64,000 nucleotides of DNA, from NCBI GenBank assembly GCA_011800805.1, contig MPNW01000150.1, positions 221,775-285,774 on the forward strand, read 5' to 3'. Under the pieces are notes generated by a model. The model was not told where the DNA came from, made no database searches, and worked only from the letters and a program-made list of their open reading frames with translations. Numbering within the stretch: the stretch's first letter is position 1; every line of letters starts with the position of its first letter. The position numbers and the translations under genes are program-made. This document shows, piece by piece, positions 1 to 10,378 of the stretch. The DNA is from Hirudo medicinalis (lineage: Eukaryota > Annelida > Clitellata > Hirudinida > Hirudinidae).

Positions 1-36
1 AACAAATTAAAAAAAAACTAAATCAATCAAACTCAC

Positions 37-1486
37 CATCATGACATAAGACATGATGACCCAAAATAAGTATGGAGTCTTGCTGGGGAATAACTTGTAG
101 AGCTTCATGGCAACCTGTTGCTGATTGCGACTGTCTCCAATTCGTACGTAGGCGTTGAACAGTTGGGTCAGGGTGGCCTCGTCATTAGGGTTCGAGGCAA
201 GGAATTCTTCGTACATGTGGACTATTTGCTCGACTACGGTTAGATTTTATTTCAATGTCCAGTGCCTCACATATCAATCAACAAATTAATTTAAAAAATC
301 AACACTATTTGTAATCAATGTCATTCTTTAATTATTGTTGTTAAAATCTTTGCAGTGAGTGAACTAACAGTCTGGAAGCTCCTTATAGCAAGCTGTGAGG
401 GCCTGCATTGTGCCTTCATCCAACATTGTAGTCTTTCTGATATCCGACAGAATGCATCTCGCCTCAGTTTTGCGACTCAATCGGATTAAGGCCAAACATT
501 TTAGAGCCTGGAATTATTTGAATATTCTCACTAAACCAGCTGTGAGTCACTCAAATAATTTTTTGAATTAAATAGCTATAAACCATATTTTAAAAACAAA
601 ATACAAGAAGTCTCATACTTGCTATTTCTTCAAGCAAACTTAACATTATCATCCACTTTTAAATATGCTCAGATGTTAAAAACCTCACCTTGGCACAAAT
701 CAACTGTTTTGCCTTCTTGAGAACCCTCTCTGCTTCCTGAATGGCTTTCTTGTTATCTCCATTGTCCAAGCTCTCTAATGGTCAATATTAAGGTTATCAC
801 CAAGTTGTAACACACTTAATAACAAATAAATGGATTACATTATATATAATGAATTAGTTAATATAAACAATTTCCGAATAAATACATAAATAAATAAAAT
901 TATAATAAATAACAACCATTCAAAAAATATAATATAATATAAAATAAAATATAATATAAAAAGTACGTGCATAAACCACATCTATGCACAAAAAATAAAT
1001 ATTATTAACAAAGTCTCTGAAGACACTAACTTGAAAAGATACACAAAAGTCAAAGTACTCATTTGTTCAAACACTTAAGCCATTTTAAGCTAAAAACGTT
1101 AAGAAGTTTAAAGGAAATCTTTATTAATTATTGCAATTAATAAATAGCAATGAAATAAGATATTCTGTAAAAAAAACAAAGGCCAGTACACAAGGTGGTG
1201 TTACGAGAACTTATTAAGGAGCAAAGTTTAAGCCTCATGAATAAGTATGACTGCCAGGTATAAACGTAGTCTACCAACCACATAAAGCAGTTATTTAAAT
1301 CATATCAAAACACATAAATCTCAAAAAGTGGCTCATTGGTAAAGGTTTAAGAAAAGAGAACGGCGCTTTGCTGACCACCGAAAGAGATTACTTTAAAAGC
1401 AGAAATAACAAACCGTAAATCGGTTTAAGGCGTCTGTCATTGACATCTACGTGAGTTCGTGGACCAAGTTTCTTCGGGACGCTCAT
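37..1486 (-). CDS. NAA25: NAA25, NatB N-terminal acetyltransferase auxiliary subunit (5' part)
   Basis: Four N-terminal exons are visible: 1414-1486, 689-774, 369-507 and 37-233. They give about 165 residues, and the gene then continues past the left edge after a GTGAGT donor. The start is the ATG at 1486 and the protein opens MSVPKKLGP. Motifs shared with animal NAA25 are VNDRRLKPIY near residue 15, LDNGDNKKAI near 26, and a TPR-like stretch containing ALTACYKELP. NAA25 is the ribosome-associated scaffold that pairs with the catalytic subunit NAA20 to acetylate nascent proteins starting Met-Asp, Met-Glu, Met-Asn or Met-Gln; this is family knowledge. Splice phases agree at every junction (1, 0, 1). 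One donor is GTTAGT. The gene lies tail-to-head with YRDC on the same strand, about 0.8 kb apart. Confidence 0.93.
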
Positions 1487-1766
1487 TTTAGAAATTTAAA
1501 CCTATCCAACCGGCAATACACACCAACAGAGATGTTTATAAAACTGGACGCGATATCTCTCTCACGTGTATTTAAATTAAAACTTAAAGCTAATAGCTTG
1601 TACTTGTAGTAAATCTAAAGATCTATTTTTTTAATAAAAGTAAGTTTGAATAATTTTTGTGTAACTGGCCTTAAAGAGTAATCTAAAAAAAAATTAATGT
1701 TATTTAATAAGTAACGAAGCATAACTAGTTCTAAGTCTATATTTATTAAAGCTTTCAAAATTGTTG

Positions 1767-2039
1767 TTACAGCATAAAAGCAGCATTATATCTATGAACA
1801 TTTCTGATTAAGTAAAATTTAATTAATTCCACAACAGTGTTCATTAGAACATCATAGGTATTATTAAGCCCTTTCAGAGTGCGCTTAAAAGATTCACTTA
1901 AAATGTGAAATAACTGAATAAACAGGAATGCAAGATAACCTTTTAGCAATAAGCTATAGCTTTTAAACTTTCGCCCTCGAAGTTTTTCCTTCGCTTCATA
2001 GTTTAGACGCGACCCCGGCTCTTGGCTAGCATTCCCCAT
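1767..2039 (-). CDS. Small unassigned ORF, possible membrane protein
   Basis: An uninterrupted 90-codon ATG-to-stop frame lies between the NAA25 start and the YRDC 3' end. The N-terminus is MGNASQEPGS, which would suit N-myristoylation (MGNAS), and is followed by a basic stretch. A hydrophobic segment (LLLKGYLAFLFIQLFHIL) sits near residues 31-48, and there is a second moderately hydrophobic helix. I do not recognise a family. The frame might be a single-exon gene, a first exon, or chance. There is no clear splice donor that must be used, and no codon or homology support can be checked here. Confidence 0.22.
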   Translation of the reverse strand: MGNASQEPGSRLNYEAKEKLRGRKFKSYSLLLKGYLAFLFIQLFHILSESFKRTLKGLNNTYDVLMNTVVELIKFYLIRNVHRYNAAFML

Positions 2040-2233
2040 AGAAAAAATTTTGTGCGAATCCCGGCAATTTCGAAAGCTTCAATTAAACCCGCCAACAAAA
2101 ACTCGCCAGCTCAATGATGCTGATATTCAACTTCTACATGGATTCGATTGCATTTTTTTGTGGACCGCTTACAATGTGAGCTTTACATTCTCAGGGCGTT
2201 AATGATAGGACTTATTACGACTAGGATTGTAAC

Positions 2234-2239
2234 TTTATT
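2234..2239 (-). other. Polyadenylation signal AATAAA for YRDC
   Basis: TTTATT on the plus strand reads AATAAA on the minus strand. It lies 39 nt past the YRDC stop codon, at a typical spacing. Confidence 0.5.
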
Positions 2240-2277
2240 CGAATGCAAGCAACTGTCAATATTACACAAGAGATTTT

Positions 2278-3368
2278 TCATAACTTTTCCACCAATCCAT
2301 ATTTCTTTAATTTAGTAACGGTGTCCTCCAATGCGCTGAAAATAAATAAAAGTTGTCAGTTTAAGGAGGAACATGTCAACTAAGATCGAACTAACCAGCC
2401 ATCCCTTACGATCGAATAATAGCCTTCTTCGGAAAGATTAACAATTGTAGAACCCGATTTGTTCGAATTATTGATTGGTCCGTTATCAAATATTAAATCA
2501 ATAGATGACCAGAGCGTTGAAAACTCCTGCAAAAAGTGAAGGAAAATTACAAATCACGCAAGTATTTATAATCGTATTTTATACATTTTAAATATCGAGC
2601 TCAATTACCACGTCATCGCAATAAACAAACTTTAATGAAAGTCTTCTCAAGAAAAGTCTATTATTCAACTTAATAACCTCGATTTTAAGGGCGCTCTCGT
2701 GGTTACTGACATTAGCACTTGTTAAGGCGATTGGACTGCTGAGCTGGCTACAAACTCCTCTAATGAACTCATCGTCTGGAACGCGTAGTCCAAGCAAACT
2801 CGTTTGAGGATTGAACTTGGTATTTAGCGTGGTCTTACGTTCAAAAACAACTGTCACTGGACCTGGGAGCAACTCCTTCAGAAGTTTCTCAGTAACACAT
2901 ACATTAGCCCATCTGTATAAATTAATTTTTAAACATCTTTTAAAATTTCTCTTATTCAAAGCACTTCACATTATGCGATTATGTTTTCCTAAAAAAAAAA
3001 AGATTTGAGTTACTTGTATATTTCTTCAACTTGTGATACAGATACAGATATTGGTTTCAAGGTATTCCTAGCCTTTATATCATATATCTTATTAACTGCA
3101 TCGTCCATCTGCGTTAATCCTGCCAGGCCATATATCGTATCCGTCGGAACGGCTATTACTCCACCGGTTTTCAAGCAATCAACGGCCAATTTTATGGCGT
3201 TTGTAAGATCTATCAAACAATCTATATGATTAAGAAATTGTTTCATCACAATGTTTAAATTTAACAATGTTGACGCTGAATTATAGTTGCCTATAACGGA
3301 TACAAGAATTAACGGATTAATTGACTCTAACCCTTTTCTTTGCCCAAGCAAACGATTTTATCCTTCAT
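2278..3368 (-). CDS. YRDC: YRDC, threonylcarbamoyl-AMP synthase
   Basis: Five exons (3332-3368, 3014-3209, 2678-2912, 2396-2526, 2278-2335) join in phase to a 218-residue YrdC/Sua5-type protein. It makes threonylcarbamoyl-AMP from threonine, bicarbonate and ATP, the first step of t6A37 modification of ANN-decoding tRNAs. Visible motifs are GGVIAVPTDTIYGLAG near residue 27, KARN, ELLPGPVTVVFER, LGLRVPDDEF, SPIALTSANVS and GSTIVNL. All are core substrate-pocket elements of the family. The C-terminus (RDGCALEDTV then KKYGL) matches animal YRDC. The start at 3368 gives a short leader (MKDKIVCLGKEK) with no clear mitochondrial presequence, so the protein is shorter than human YRDC (about 279 aa). 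Two donors are GTTAG. It is divergent from ANKRD40 with 541 bp between the start codons. Confidence 0.95.
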
Positions 3369-3909
3369 GTCGGACTGAAAAACCTGTGAGTGATATTGCT
3401 TAAATGTGTTTGACAGAAAATATTTATTAATAACGCCGACGATACCCTTCATTAGCTCCACCCGATTCATGTCTCAATTCTCGAAGTAATGTTTACAATT
3501 TTTAATAACACCATAGAAATTTACTCATAAGTTTTATAATTTTATAAAATCAGTTAAAATAATAACTTTAAGTTAATTAAAATAATTTTTAATTTCTCTA
3601 AATAAATTTATAACAATAAAACTTGGAAAACAAAAACGAATTTTAAAGTTTTCAATAAATACCATGAATAACAAGTGCATTTTTTAAATTAAGCCATTAG
3701 TGCTTTATCGCAGAGACATTGGTTTTCTTAAACCACTATAAATTTATGTTAAGTTAACTTAACACAACTTATCACATAGACATTGGTCTTCTTAAGTCAC
3801 TATAAATTAACGTTTGGATAACTTAACTCTAACATTTTGCATCTATTGTCTATAAACATCGGATTGCTTTAGCGTTAGCCTAATTTGATCAGAGCCTTTT
3901 TTCGTTTCG
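3369..3909. promoter_or_regulatory. Shared divergent promoter interval YRDC / ANKRD40
   Basis: This 541 bp AT-rich interval lies between two divergent start codons and must hold both 5' UTRs and promoters. I see no TATA box at a convincing position. A sequence around the words ACATTGGT and AAGTCACTATAAATT is imperfectly repeated at about 3717-3750 and 3778-3810. Nothing else stands out. Confidence 0.45.
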
Positions 3910-5211
3910 ATGAATTCTAATATGCTAAATGATATACACAAACGTGCTTGCGAAGAAAAGTTGAGGGAGGCCGCAGCTACGGGAGACCTAGATATCATCA
4001 AAAGTCTTATTGAGAAAGGCGTAGATGTGAACTCTCAAAACATCATTAATCATTGGTACTGATACTTTATTTGGTAAAACTGCAGAAGTTACCGTTTTCA
4101 ATATTCAAGATGGCAAGCATTGAATGATTGACAGTCTATTTACATAAACTTAGTATATAAGATGAATATAACTCAATTTATGGTTAGTTTGAATTGTTAT
4201 GAATAACGGCAGTTTCCTAGGTATTTTAAATTTAGATTTTACATATTTAGATATTACTTTATTTTAGATACAACGACATTGATTATTTATGTTTTATTTT
4301 TATGCAATTTTCTATTATTTGCATTAATTATATGCATACACAATTTTAGGACAGCTTTGCATTGGAGTTGCAAGAGAGGGCACTCTTCTATTGTATCCTA
4401 TTTACTCAGTCATGGGGCTGATGCATCACTAATGACAATTAATCATGAAACATGTTGGCAATTGGCACCTGATGCTAAATTTTCAGTTCCTTTTACGGGT
4501 TTGTTGTGAACTTGTTATTTAACAATTTTTTTGAAACTGCTTCAGAAATCTAAATAATAGCTGATTGTTAATTAACCTGCAAATATTAGTAAGTGAAAAC
4601 ATTTTCATCATTGTGTTTATCTATTAACTTTATCATTATATTTATTCCAAATATAGAATGCAAAAAATACATTCTCTATCAGGTGAAATAATCAACTCCA
4701 GCAACAATAACTCATCACCTTTCATTCCAAATTATTTGGCACATCCCGTCTTTCCCTACGGAAAGCGTTCTGAAAATGATTTTCAAAATGGGAGCTATCA
4801 ACAGACAGCTAAACTTTCGACGGCATCATCAGAAAGAGATTTCTACACAAGAAATTATTTATCTTCAGGCAGAGGTTTAACTGACTTTTATTAGGATTAA
4901 TTTTATATATTATCTTTGGATTTAACTTAATCTCAACCATTCATTAATCCAATAACCATGACAAATTTGCACCTACAGAATTGGTATTAAAAATAAAGTT
5001 GGAAAAAGATAAAGACTTTATAGAAGTTGACTTTCCAGACAGAGATCTTCTGACATATGTTCAACTGTTGGATGAAATGTGCAAGGAATTGGATGCACCA
5101 ATGGAGTGTTCGCTCAAAATCAGGAAACTTCCAAACACCATAATTCGGAATGACAGGGATGTTAGGAGACTTGATGACTTTCAGGAGCTCGAACTCATAA
5201 CTAACAGCTAA
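3910..5211 (+). CDS. ANKRD40: ANKRD40, ankyrin repeat domain protein 40
   Basis: Four exons (3910-4055, 4350-4498, 4683-4874, 4979-5211) encode about 239 residues. The N-terminal half holds two ankyrin repeats, with motifs LREAAATGDLDIIKSLIEKG, VDVNSQN, TALHWSCKRGHSSIVSYLL and SHGADAS. The middle has the conserved box PFIPNYLAHPVFPYG. The C-terminal exon carries the ANKRD40-specific domain (ELVLKIKLEKD, IRKLPNTIIRNDRDVRRL, DFQELEL). The order matches vertebrate ANKRD40, but the low-complexity linker between PNYLA and ELVLK is much shorter, which explains the smaller size (human about 368 aa). The function in animals is poorly known. The exon 3 start at 4683 was chosen because the AG at 4682 keeps phase with the exon 2 donor (phase 1); an AG at 4656 would shift the frame. 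Confidence 0.92.
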
Positions 5212-5383
5212 TTGCCTTAATGCCGAAATTACCTTTTATTCTACATTCAGGTTTATCGTGCTGGTTATTTTTGAGAGATTCTCAAGTTATCTGCTGTTGG
5301 GTGGATGGTAATTAGGAAACATGAATCTTGTAGCAAACTACTGCATTCAAAAGATAAATTTCATATTTTTAAAAAGTTATTGA

Positions 5384-5742
5384 TAATAATAATAATAGTT
5401 AATTTATAATGCGCCATTTGCATAGCGTCAGAGGCGTCTTGTGTCTTCGTTAGCTTCATGTTGGTATCCTGAAGAGGTGGGTCTTCAGGTGATGTTTGAA
5501 GAGCTCCAGGGATGGTTGATCTCTTACTTGGGGAGGTAAGGCATTCCAGACAGCAGGAGAGGCATACGAGAATGTTGATGATGGATGATTTGTGAACTGG
5601 TTGGTGTAGTTGAATGGTGGAAGATGAGCGAAGACCAGATGTATGACGGCGGAAAAGGAGGTGTTGGAGATAGGGTGGATTGGATGTTGAGAGAGTTCGA
5701 TATGTCATGAGGGCGATTTTAAAGATGATGCGATTCAATTAA
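5384..5742 (-). mobile_element. 5'-truncated CR1/L2-type LINE tail
   Basis: Read on the minus strand, this resembles the last part of a CR1/L2-clade LINE reverse transcriptase ORF (FKIALMTYRTLSTSNPPYLQ) plus a short 3' end finishing in an (ATT)n tail, which appears at the left as TAATAATAATAATAG. The same element occurs in plus orientation at about 11500-12066. The copy is 5'-truncated at about 5742, as expected for LINE retrotransposition, and carries frame breaks. Confidence 0.8.
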
Positions 5743-6407
5743 ATACTTTATGACTAACTGATGGAATCCGTTTCAAATTGAGTGGGAATTTGAGGGCTAG
5801 AAGTGATGGCAAAAATTATATAAGACACACAGTAGAGTTAATAATAATCTTAAGTAAGACTTGTCAATAAAAATTAGACATGTACATGTTGAAGATATAG
5901 ATGTAAAGACTATTAGGGACCTTCGATAGTCATAGGTTGCTGTAAGAAGCAGAGAACAGATCTCTACTAGAGCTCACTCTAGCCTTTCTGTAGCCTTAGT
6001 ACACCTTGCTTCTATTATTATATTTCTTTCCTCTTCAGAGAAAGCTACCCTCTATATTAAGTGGTCTTGAAGTTTTGTATGAACATATGCCACTCTAACC
6101 AAACTCTGAATCGTCATTGTTATTAATGCTTATTTTTCTATAATCTACATGCCAAAGCAGAAATGGTATGGAGGGCAGTGAAAATAAATCCTCAACGATA
6201 TAAATCCTTGACTGTGCTGATGTTACTTTTTTTTTTCACATTAAGTTACAACCTGACCTTATCAATGTTAGTGGATGATAAACCAATTTGCTTTTTGAAT
6301 GTAAGATCATATACATTTTTGTAACACAGTAAAATCCATCTTAATCAGAAGCAAATGATATTGCTTTATAGTTAATTCATGAAAACCTTCACATTGCTTC
6401 AAAGCTA
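5743..6407. other. Intergenic ANKRD40-MZB1 with one dispersed repeat
   Basis: There is no gene here. It is the space between the converging ANKRD40 and MZB1 3' ends. It contains a diverged copy (about 6022-6125) of a sequence also found inverted at about 40627-40722 (shared word CTCTTCAGAGAAAGCT). The rest is unremarkable AT-rich sequence. Confidence 0.6.
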
Positions 6408-7179
6408 TTAGAGCTCCACCTTCACTTCTTCTGTTCTGCAACCCCCTCTAAGTCCAGTATGGAAACATAAATAATCCTGGAAGTTGAGTAAGTCTTGAGG
6501 CTGCTCTTTATAAGCATTGTATATTTCTTCTTCACCCAGTTCTCCAGCCAAATTTGAGCACATATTGGCCAATCTGAGAAAATAATGTTGGTTATTCATA
6601 TATGCATGGACAAAGAACAAAAAACTTCAGACCTTCCAGGCCACATTCCTCCTCCAGCTAACATCCCTGGAACATCTTTTGTTTCCAGACCTAGTCCTGA
6701 AAGTCTCTTTTTCCCATCAATGTCCTTCACTCCATAGCTTAAATGTCAGTAAATTGATTGATACAATGTTTACAAAAGTCCAAAATTGCATCATAATTGG
6801 CTAACTTTTTATATATGTCTCTGTGGCATATCTTTTCAGTCAAATCTAGTAAATCTGATTCTGGAATGTTGAATTTGTACTTCTTGTGGTGTTGATTGAA
6901 CACATCGAAATGAGTGAAAAACTGTTTAAATAAATCACTTTGACATTCGACATCCACTTATGCACTTGTCTTAACTATAAAATATACCTGATATGCAATG
7001 ACTTTGCAGACGTCGCAATTGAAATCAGAGGGAACAAAGAAACTTTCAGATTCTTCTTCAGTAAGCTGAGGCGCTCGGAAACTTATTTTTCTTTCGCCAG
7101 TTTTGAGTAAGGGTTCAGAGGCACCAGTCTCACTGACAAGCAAGAGCGCGCTGACTAAGCATACCCAATACATGACCAT
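6408..7179 (-). CDS. MZB1: MZB1/pERp1-like ER folding factor
   Basis: Four exons (6988-7179, 6806-6921, 6633-6737, 6408-6573) join to 192 residues. The protein starts with a signal peptide (MVMYWVCLVSALLLVSETGA) and ends EEVKVEL. KVEL would act as a KDEL-type ER retrieval signal (human MZB1 ends REEL). Between them are RAPQLTEEE, a CDVCKVIAYQ motif (CxxC), YGVKDIDGKKRLSG and ELGEEEIYNAY, all in the order seen in vertebrate MZB1, a saposin-like ER protein that assists disulfide formation and folding of secreted proteins. The second and third introns are about 68 bp each, and exon 2 was placed by phase and by alignment of CHRDIYK to NYGVKDID. The start at 7179 was chosen because it places the signal peptide at the N-terminus; an upstream in-frame ATG (7293) would add 38 residues. 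One donor is GTTAGC. Human MZB1 is known for plasma cells, so the role here must be more general. Confidence 0.87.
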
Positions 7180-7803
7180 TGCAATTAACTGAGTTAACTC
7201 TAATTGAGGTAGGGAAGTGAGTTGATAAAGCGACGTGTTACAAATAAGAATACGTGTACTTTTAAATATTAATATTAGTGTTTTAAAACACAAGTCGAAT
7301 TATTCTTCTATTTTCATTTTTAAAATGTGTGCTAAGTAGATGGATTTTAACAGGTGAGCTTATTATTATTTTGAAATATAATTCTTTAATTACTTTACTA
7401 AATCAGAAACTCGATAAAAGTATGTATATTTAAAAAATTTTTAGATTCCCTAAATTTAAAGAATGCAAAATGTGATATTCGAGACTTCACCTCAATAACC
7501 ACAGAATACGGATGCAAGATCACCGTAAATACGTACAAAACACTCCTTATTCCATTACTGACTTCTCAGTTATTTCAACACATAAAATCTGGCAATTTTG
7601 AAGGTAACCAAGCCAGACAATGCCTACAATGCTGGCCTATGTACCAGATATAAATTGCCCTTCAGTCGAAGATGTAGTCATAATAATCAAAACCACTTTC
7701 AGTTGCTATAATAATTCCACTCCAAAACAAGCACAAAAATTAACATTCAAATCTCATGCAAGTTTATTCAACAACAATGTGGTTAATTCTATAAACAGTC
7801 ATC
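7180..7803. other. Intergenic MZB1-EEF1D, possible stray exon
   Basis: This interval holds the MZB1 promoter and the EEF1D 3' region. On the plus strand, 7340-7353 looks like a mini-exon (ATG GAT TTT AAC AG then GTGAGC). From 7445 to 7603 there is an open frame ending at a GTAACC donor (KCDIRDFTSITTEYGCK). The phases of these two pieces do not agree, and I found no later exons, so I do not call a gene. An AATAAA for EEF1D lies at 7763-7768 on the minus strand. Confidence 0.4.
7763..7768 (-). other. Polyadenylation signal AATAAA for EEF1D
   Basis: TTTATT on plus reads AATAAA on minus. It lies about 36 nt beyond the EEF1D stop codon. Confidence 0.55.
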
Positions 7804-9228
7804 CTAAACTTTGTTGAATGCAGCGATATCCATGCTTTGAACCTATAAATTTAAAGTTATAATTAATGAAGTTATAATAGATGAAGTCAGACAGGATGAA
7901 GACAATCTTACATAGTCCTCAAAAGCAACAATTTTCTCTTCAAGATCTTCTGTGCTAACTTTGTCATCTTCAACCACACATGAAATCTGAAGCTTCTTGA
8001 TGCCATAGGCAAGTGGAATTAATTTTGCTAAAATAAATGTTTTAAAATGTACCAGAGTGACAATGTTACTAAAGGAATTTAGACTTACAGGCACCCCAAA
8101 GGAGACCATCCATTTCAATGGACCTAACACACTTTTCAAGTTCAACCATGTCAGTCTCATCATCCCATGGCTTAACATCAAGGATGATGTTGGACTTGGC
8201 AACAAGTTGAGGCTCTGCAAACAAATTTGAAAATTAACCAAAGTCCATAATTAAAACCAATATAAAGAAACCAACTCTTAGATTTCTTCTCTTCATAGGC
8301 CTTCAATCTCTCCTGCTTGACTCTTTCTGCTTCTTCATCTTCCTCATCCTAGGGAATGTAGTATGACATTGTATACATTCATGGCACTAAGGCATCCACA
8401 ATTTCTTAAAAACTTACCTCAGAACCAAAAAGTTCAAAGTCATCTTCATCTTCCTTCTTCTCTTCTTCTTCCTTCTGTTCTACAATAGAAGCTGGTTTCT
8501 CCTCCTCTTGCACTGAAGGTTTTGATCCCTTATGCATAAAGGCTTCTAAGGCCTCAACCCTTTTAGTGAGGGCTAGTGTATGTTCTTCAATAAGACTCAA
8601 TTCTGAAAATCAATTTAAATTTAGAAACTTAATTATTTTATGCAATTGTTCGCAAGTATAAAATTGAATCAATTGCTTACTCTTCATAACGCTTTCCAAG
8701 CAATTTGCAGCCACATCAACTTTGCCACCAGTAGAGTTGCAGGTCTGAAAAAAATGTACTTGATGGTATACTGAATAAATAAGTTGCCCTCATGACTAAC
8801 CCTTCCATATGAGAACTCCATATGAAAGCACAAAAATAGAATGACCAGCATCATAAATTAAAATGCTATAACTCAGACAATTGAAGCATGCCAATCACCT
8901 CAAGATCATCAAGAGTATGTCTTATATGCTTCCTAGCCTTGGCAATCTCATCAGCAATGGAGGTTTTCAATCCCCCTTGAGTCTGGATGAAACACCCAAA
9001 AACTAGCTATATTTGTAAACTAACTGATATTAGAAATATTGAGCAACACCAAACCTCCTGCAATTTCTCAGGTACACAGTGGGCTTCGTTGGCCTGTATT
9101 CCGAACGGCTTGAAGTCAGATTGGCTACCATGCCTCAGCTTCTGAAGGTGAGTTTGGTATGCAATTTCTAAATCATCATAAAGATTTCTCTCTACCCAAA
9201 TGTTTTCTGATGCAGCCAACTCAGCCAT
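7804..9228 (-). CDS. EEF1D: EEF1D, elongation factor 1-delta (GDP-GTP exchange factor)
   Basis: Eight exons (9055-9228, 8899-8982, 8681-8744, 8418-8602, 8276-8348, 8089-8214, 7912-8027, 7804-7842) give 286 residues with every phase consistent. The C-terminal half is the classic EF1-beta/delta exchange domain: [45 protein letters not shown] and the terminal [10 protein letters not shown]. Before it is the acidic stretch [18 protein letters not shown], a family casein-kinase-2 region. The middle exon carries a leucine-rich heptad segment ([21 protein letters not shown]), the zipper that distinguishes delta from beta, and the N-terminus has [14 protein letters not shown] as in eEF1D. The protein recharges eEF1A with GTP within the cytosolic eEF1B complex. 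MZB1 lies downstream on the same strand. No extra N-terminal heat-shock-isoform exon is visible. Confidence 0.96.
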
Positions 9229-9991
9229 TGTTTAGAACTAAAAAATATATAAAACATAAAAATCTATATGCAGAATCATCAACATAGCATCGTTGGCAGT
9301 GACGTGCATAACACAACGTAACTGGTGAAACTTCTAGAATATATATATATATATATATATATTTCCATAAAAATAAGCAAGCAATAAATAGAAAACAGAA
9401 ACTAAATTTTATAATATTCAACTTATCACTCACGTTAGGCAACAAACTAATGCAGCGTGATAAAAGGAGAATGGGCTCGATGTAGGCGCTCGAGATACCG
9501 TAACTGAACCAAAATCATAAAGCACAGTTTTAATAAACTTATTTTAAATTAATAATTTCAATAAATTTTTAATATATTACACAAATTAATGAAACATTAA
9601 CACAAAGAATGTAAAACTTAGAAACAAAAGAAAATATTGAAACAATAATTAGCGTTATTAAATGTAAATAATTTTTATAATTTTTTGAAAAATCATTCAC
9701 ATACCATGTCAGAACATGTATCTATATTCAGATGATGCACGCAGTCGAAGTATGTAAGCAGTGCCGAGGACGAAATTACACATGGCATGCCTGATATGAT
9801 AAATGGAAATCGATGAACATACATGCTGTCTATTGATACTTTGGTACGCAATAAACAATGTGATTAACAACTCTGAGATGATTAATCCATAGCATTCTAG
9901 GGGACTAGATACCATATGAACTTGGAGTGATAGATGGTGGTTTGAAATTCAGTTTTGAAATGCATTACTTCCTAAGAATAATAAATTATGC
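9229..9991. other. Upstream of EEF1D: AT microsatellite and AT-rich DNA
   Basis: The interval holds the EEF1D 5' UTR and promoter and a (AT)12 run at 9339-9362. Otherwise it is AT-rich sequence in which I see no coding potential. Confidence 0.6.
9339..9362. repeat. (AT)12 microsatellite
   Basis: A perfect dinucleotide AT run about 110 bp upstream of the EEF1D start codon. Confidence 0.95.
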
Positions 9992-10378
9992 CAGCGAAGT
10001 GGCGAAGATAGGGGTTTCAGTGCCGGGGCGAAACTTATAAGTTGGTGCTCCTCCAAAGCTGAAAGCTTTCTCTAGCTGCAACTAAGCTATAATTCATATA
10101 TAGAATGCATATAAGAACCCTAGCTAATATTTTGTTTTAAAATTTACACTGGTCATGAATCATGTATCAAAATTGTATAACATTATTAATTTGGTACCCA
10201 ATTTTGGCCCCCCATTCCCCTAGCTATGCCACTGCTGACCCTCTTGTTTATGGCTTCAGCTGGCCACTTAGAGAACTTTTCAGAATATGATTGATTTGCT
10301 TCACTTTCAGTCTCATGCTTGAGATACCAAATTATCAGTTTCGTGCCGGGCTCAGAAACCCAGAGCTATGCCTCTGGC
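9992..10378. mobile_element. TIR-flanked non-autonomous DNA transposon, hAT-like ends
   Basis: The left end (GTGGCGAAGATAGGGGTTTC from 9999) is imperfectly inverted at the right end. Read on minus from 10377, the right end gives AGAGGCATAGCTCTGGGTTT followed by GAGCCCGGCACGAAAC, matching GTGCCGGGGCGAAAC at the left. The similarity continues into CTTATAAGTTGG versus CTGATAATTTGG. A second inverted end (CAGTGGCATAGCTAGGGG read on minus) lies at about 10212-10234 inside. Ends of the type CAGTGGCGTAGCTAGGG are common in hAT-derived elements. No transposase frame is present, so this is a MITE-like relic, possibly two nested copies. Confidence 0.55.

Noticed and set aside
7620..7817. Plus-strand ORF of 65 codons overlapping the EEF1D 3' end
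   Set aside because: It runs into the EEF1D last exon in antisense, has no family likeness and begins inside an apparent intron.
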